The notes beneath the pieces were generated by a model, which worked only from the letters and a program-made list of their open reading frames with translations, searched no databases and had not been told where the DNA came from. From Liolophura sinensis (taxonomy: Eukaryota > Mollusca > Polyplacophora > Chitonida > Chitonidae), in NCBI RefSeq assembly GCF_032854445.1, contig NC_088303.1, positions 11,787,501 through 11,851,500 of the forward strand: a stretch of 64,000 nucleotides of DNA, written 5' to 3'. Within the stretch, counting starts at the first letter, position 1; each line of letters opens with the position of its first letter. A program made the translations under genes and the position numbers. This document shows, piece after piece, positions 60,501 to 64,000 of this stretch.

Positions 60501-63500
60501 CCTCAGGCCAAGACACCGCAAACGTCATTGGCAGTCTTATTCAACAGGCCGAGGACCACGTCGCCGCTGAAGATGTCTTGCTGGCAGAAAGATTCAGAAA
60601 AGGTACGGTAGTAATCGATCTGACTTTTTACAGAAACTTAATGAGGTATTATACTGATTTAATATGACAGTTGAATAGTTTTGGACGGCATCCGAGCTTG
60701 GATATTTTGCCATTTTCTGCAGGATACCAACTAGCTTCTAAGCGTCATCAGCCGCAAAACCATCAGGTGGACCTAAAGGACAACCGGCGCAAAACTGTTA
60801 TCAGAGACATAAACCGTCAGACCAACGGGTAGAGTAAGCGAAGAAAAACTCTCATCAGAGACACAAACCATCAGTCGAACGTATGGGACAAGCGACCCAA
60901 AACTCTTATCAGAAAAAAACAAATCATCAGACGAACTTTTGGGATAAGGGACGCAAAACTCTCATCAGGGACACAAACCATCAGGTGATGGTGTAGGACA
61001 CGCGACGCAAGGCTGTAATCAGCGGTAAACCGTCCGGCGAACGTGTAGGACGACCGGCGAACAACTGTCATTAGAGACACAAAACGTCAGACGAACGTGT
61101 AGAACAATCGACGCAAAACTGACACCAGAGACACAAATCATCTGACGAACATGCAGGACAAGCGACGCAAAACTGTCATGAATAGGTTGTTTAGAGGTAC
61201 TACTGAACTACAGTAAGAAGCGATGCATTCTCTGAGTGCCTTCTATACTTGTGGCGAATATTCAACCGCATACAGTTTGTTCGTTCTGTGTTAATACTTT
61301 AAGCTTTCTAACGTTAACGCTGTTTTGTGGCGGGGAGGGGGGGCAGCTTTTTTTTATTTTTCATGAGGGGTGGATGGGGTAACGACACCCCATTTCAGAA
61401 AGTGAATTTAGAGAAATGTCCATTGTAACTATCTGTATACATCATGATTGTAGCTAAAAGTCCTTAAGACGCATCATCTGCTGAAGAAGATCTTCTAGGT
61501 GAGTTTTAATGCGATTAGTCTTCGATTTCTAATTTAGATCTAATTTAGATAAACATGGTTGGCGATTGCGTTTACTTCAGTGTGTTTCGATTTTACATGA
61601 AATTTCGTGTCGTTAGGCGTGGACAAGCGTGCGGAGGACTTCATGTCCGTGGAGTCCGTCATGTTTGAGGACACCGCTGAGAAGGCACAGGAGATAGAGA
61701 CGGCCAGCAGACTTATCAACTGGATAGCATTTTTGATCAGGTCTGTGATAGCACAGTGACACTGTGCAAGATTAGCAGTACAAATTGTTAGAGTTCTGGT
61801 GTTAAATGTACCTCACAAAATACAGTATCCTTCCCTACTGCACCTACATAAACGTTAAATCTAAGAGCCGATATGGAATGTTCCAAGTCGATATTAAAGA
61901 CCGAAGATATGTTTACAGACAATCATGCAGTTTTACACGCTTTGTGATTTTCTTGTGTTTTAGTTCAAGTTGTAACTAAGATGTCCATGTTCTGTTAGAC
62001 AATAGAACCCATCGTTTCGTTTATTACTGCCACATCTGCCTCAGTTTCATGCTTCATCATAAGGTAGATGTCGTAAATTTTATATGCCCCTGCCCATACT
62101 TTGTTCAAAGGTTCATCAGTTCTAGACAAGAACAACACAATTAGCAAATGAATTTATCATGCTAAGACTTGCATAGACGTAGAACAGCATTCGTTATGGT
62201 CGTATCATGAAGCACTTTCACTTAATGCTGAAGTTAAAGACCTTCCATTAATTTCTATGAGTAGTGCTAAGGTAGAAAAGCTATCATGGTTGACAGGAGG
62301 GACAACTTGACCATCAGTCTTCAGGATGTCCTGGGGTACCCAGACTCTCCCGTGTCCTGTCCCTTCATTCCACCACCAGAGTGTGAGCCGTCCAAATACC
62401 GATCCATAGATGGCACGTGTAACAACATGAGGAATCCTCTACAAGGTGCTTCCTTCACACCATTTGTCAGGGACTTAGATCCGGTATATGAATCAGGTCA
62501 GAGCCAGTATTTTTTAGAGAGCTGATTTATTATTTTTATCACACTATATTTATTTTATTCTATTTATGAAAGAAAGAAATGCAAAATATGAGAAACATAA
62601 TTGACCGACAACTGTGATTGGATGTGATGTTTTGTTCCCTTATTGTTACTGTCTTGACAAATCATGGAGGTGTGACCTTCTAGCCCGACGGTTCCAGAGT
62701 CGATCCAAACTTATATAATGCGCTCTCAATGGCACAGCATCCTGTTTGTCCGTTCTCTGCTCTAGATATAGCGGGTCGATCGCCTAGTGGAGAGACCACT
62801 AGGTCTGAATTGATTATTCGCAGCCTGATGGGTCGTGGGTTCCCTCTGGGCTTTGCCGTCGTGTAAGTGAAATACTCTTGAGTATACATTGAAATACACA
62901 CAGTGAAATCAGTAACCAGTATTTCTCCTTTTTTGTCCGTTATATAGTGACATTAGACGGATCGGAAGTACTTGCCGACATTATGCTTGGCGAATCCTAC
63001 CCAAATTTATAAACTTCGTGTGTACAAGCAATGGTAGAATACAAGAAAACATTGTTCATTAGTAATTTATACCCTGAAAGAAGGAAAAGAAAACTTGCAG
63101 ATTATTTCTACCCATTCTGAACAACATCTTCAAGAATTCGTGTTCATCATGAATGCCTAAAATCGTGGTTTTAAATATTTCCATAATGCTTCAGTATTAG
63201 AACTGCAGATTGTTGTTAGTAGAAGAACTGAATACCAGATTCGTTATAAAATATGAAACTGGTCAGGAGCTTTCACACTCAAGGCTTGAAATGAAACGGC
63301 ATACATTTTTATTACTTTTAGCTCCAAACCACGCCGATATTGACGACCAGCCGCGGACTAAGGGGAAATTCGGAGATCTGCCAGGTGCCCGTACCGTCAG
63401 CAGGATGATTCATCAACAAGGCACCCTGGCGAAGACAGATGGCGCCATGAGTTTCTTCTTCACGGCGTGGGGCCAGTTCTTGGCACATACCGTCACAGAT

Positions 63501-64000
63501 CGGGCAGTCCCTTCCGGTACGAATGCAATGTTCATAACCACCTAACCATCATGACCATCAGCGCATCTTCTGGCAGATTTTTTTATTTGTAACCGTTGTT
63601 TCGTATTATAAACTCGCATGGAAATATTTGCATGTTATAGAATTAGAAATGAATGATAGCTAACCTAGTTTCTAAAACTGATGAAGTGAATTAGGAGACT
63701 GTTCAGATCTCAAGCATTAAGCCAGGTTCAGGAAAGCCCATCACGATGGCACCCTCTGGTCGTGGAAGAAATAGTATCCATCCTGGTCTACGTAAATAAT
63801 GCATTTTAGTGTTCTACGCAAAAGGCCAGTTAGTACTTAAATCGTCTATCAATTATGTTAGTGTACATTTTGGGAAATTATCACAACAACATAATACTTG
63901 GACTATGGGACCCTAAATGATGATGACAAAATTAAACTTTTTCAGTCTGGAATATAGCTGTGGTTATGAATATCTCCGTCTGCATTTTGCTTCACAGGGT
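57562..64000 (+). CDS. animal haem peroxidase D, diverged paralogue, 3' end outside window
   Basis: Exons seen: 57562-57566, 60092-60125, 60497-60602, 61617-61740, 62297-62496, 63322-63516, and a probable acceptor at 63,997 opening exon 7. Intron phases equal those of copies A-C at every junction (exon 1 is again ATGAG, exon 4 again 124 nt). The start encodes a signal peptide, MRWFVLFVWITPM. Exon 3 gives a helical stretch (LIQQAEDHVAAEDVLLAERF); exon 4 GVDKRAEDFMSVESVMFEDT, clearly homologous to A. Exon 5 has KYRSIDGTCNN and GASFTPF. Exon 6 has the distal motif WGQFLAH, again with Ala for Asp. No break is visible in about 240 codons. I chose 60,496 as the exon 3 acceptor over 60,511 because only it keeps the homologous frame. 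The first two exons are the least certain, resting on phase and signal-peptide logic. Confidence 0.82.
58160..58365. repeat. short tandem repeat in intron 1 of peroxidase D
   Basis: About seven loose copies of a 23-28-bp phrase like 'cagtaaacaactctgagtat'. Confidence 0.75.
58510..58655 (-). mobile_element. SINE fragment in intron 1 of peroxidase D, minus orientation
   Basis: (TTTA)n, 'tgattggtgttttacgccgt', 'tacgacggcggccagcatta' and 'ggggaaacactcgaccatcc' match the main SINE family; the tRNA-like end is missing. Confidence 0.88.
60743..61190. repeat. about 54-bp minisatellite in intron 3 of peroxidase D
   Basis: Around eight imperfect units containing 'cagagacacaaaccatcaga' and 'cgaacgtgtaggacaagcga'. 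Non-coding: exon 3 ends at 60,602 and exon 4 begins at 61,617. Confidence 0.85.
62755..62900 (+). mobile_element. degenerate SINE in intron 5 of peroxidase D
   Basis: A tRNA-like head ('gatcgcctagtggagagacc', then 'gggtcgtgggttcc' as a B-box-like stretch) is followed by 'gccgtcgtgtaagtgaaata' and 'ctcttgagtat', a shortened copy of the SINE body. Confidence 0.65.

Overview
The window is nuclear DNA of an animal, most probably a mollusc or another marine lophotrochozoan. Genes are split by GT-AG introns, there are no bacterial-type operons, and intergenic DNA is AT-rich. It is seeded with tRNA-derived SINEs whose tails (AAATAAATAA, or ACTCACTCACTC after a 'cgttaaaccc' core) and 'aagtgaaatattcttgag' core I associate with molluscan genomes. 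The species cannot be fixed from the sequence alone.

Layout. 1-8,250 holds no host gene I can support. It contains a 21-bp minisatellite interrupted by a SINE, a decayed Ty3/gypsy-type retrotransposon on the minus strand (about 2,740-5,000), and several small tandem repeats. 8,252-21,855 (+) is a complete TRPC-type cation channel gene: 11 coding exons, all intron phases closing, 856 residues. Four of its introns carry minisatellites, and two of these are built from its own exon edges. A 147-bp unit repeats the start of exon 3 with its splice acceptor. A 77-bp unit, about 50 copies over 3.8 kb, repeats the end of exon 4 with its splice donor. 21,856-24,470 is intergenic.

24,470-56,780 is a tandem triplication of a unit of about 10-11 kb. 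Each unit holds a 14-exon gene for a secreted animal haem peroxidase (+ strand). Copies A (27,521-34,638) and C (48,473-55,757) are intact, 693 codons each. Copy B (38,098-44,878) is a pseudogene with at least four independent lesions. The promoter (CRE-like TGACGTCA, CACCTCAGGTG palindrome, TATATAA) is conserved, with a hit in the CRE of B. 57,562-64,000 starts a fourth, older paralogue (D) with the same exon phases, cut by the window end.

The peroxidases keep the distal Gln, His and Arg, the haem-linking Glu, the proximal His and its Asn partner. The Asp that normally precedes the distal His and makes the second haem ester bond is Ala in all four. The main points for follow-up are the array of about 50 splice-donor (possible ratchet) sites inside the TRPC gene, the acceptor array in the same gene, the unusual distal haem site, and the recombination history recorded in the peroxidase cluster.
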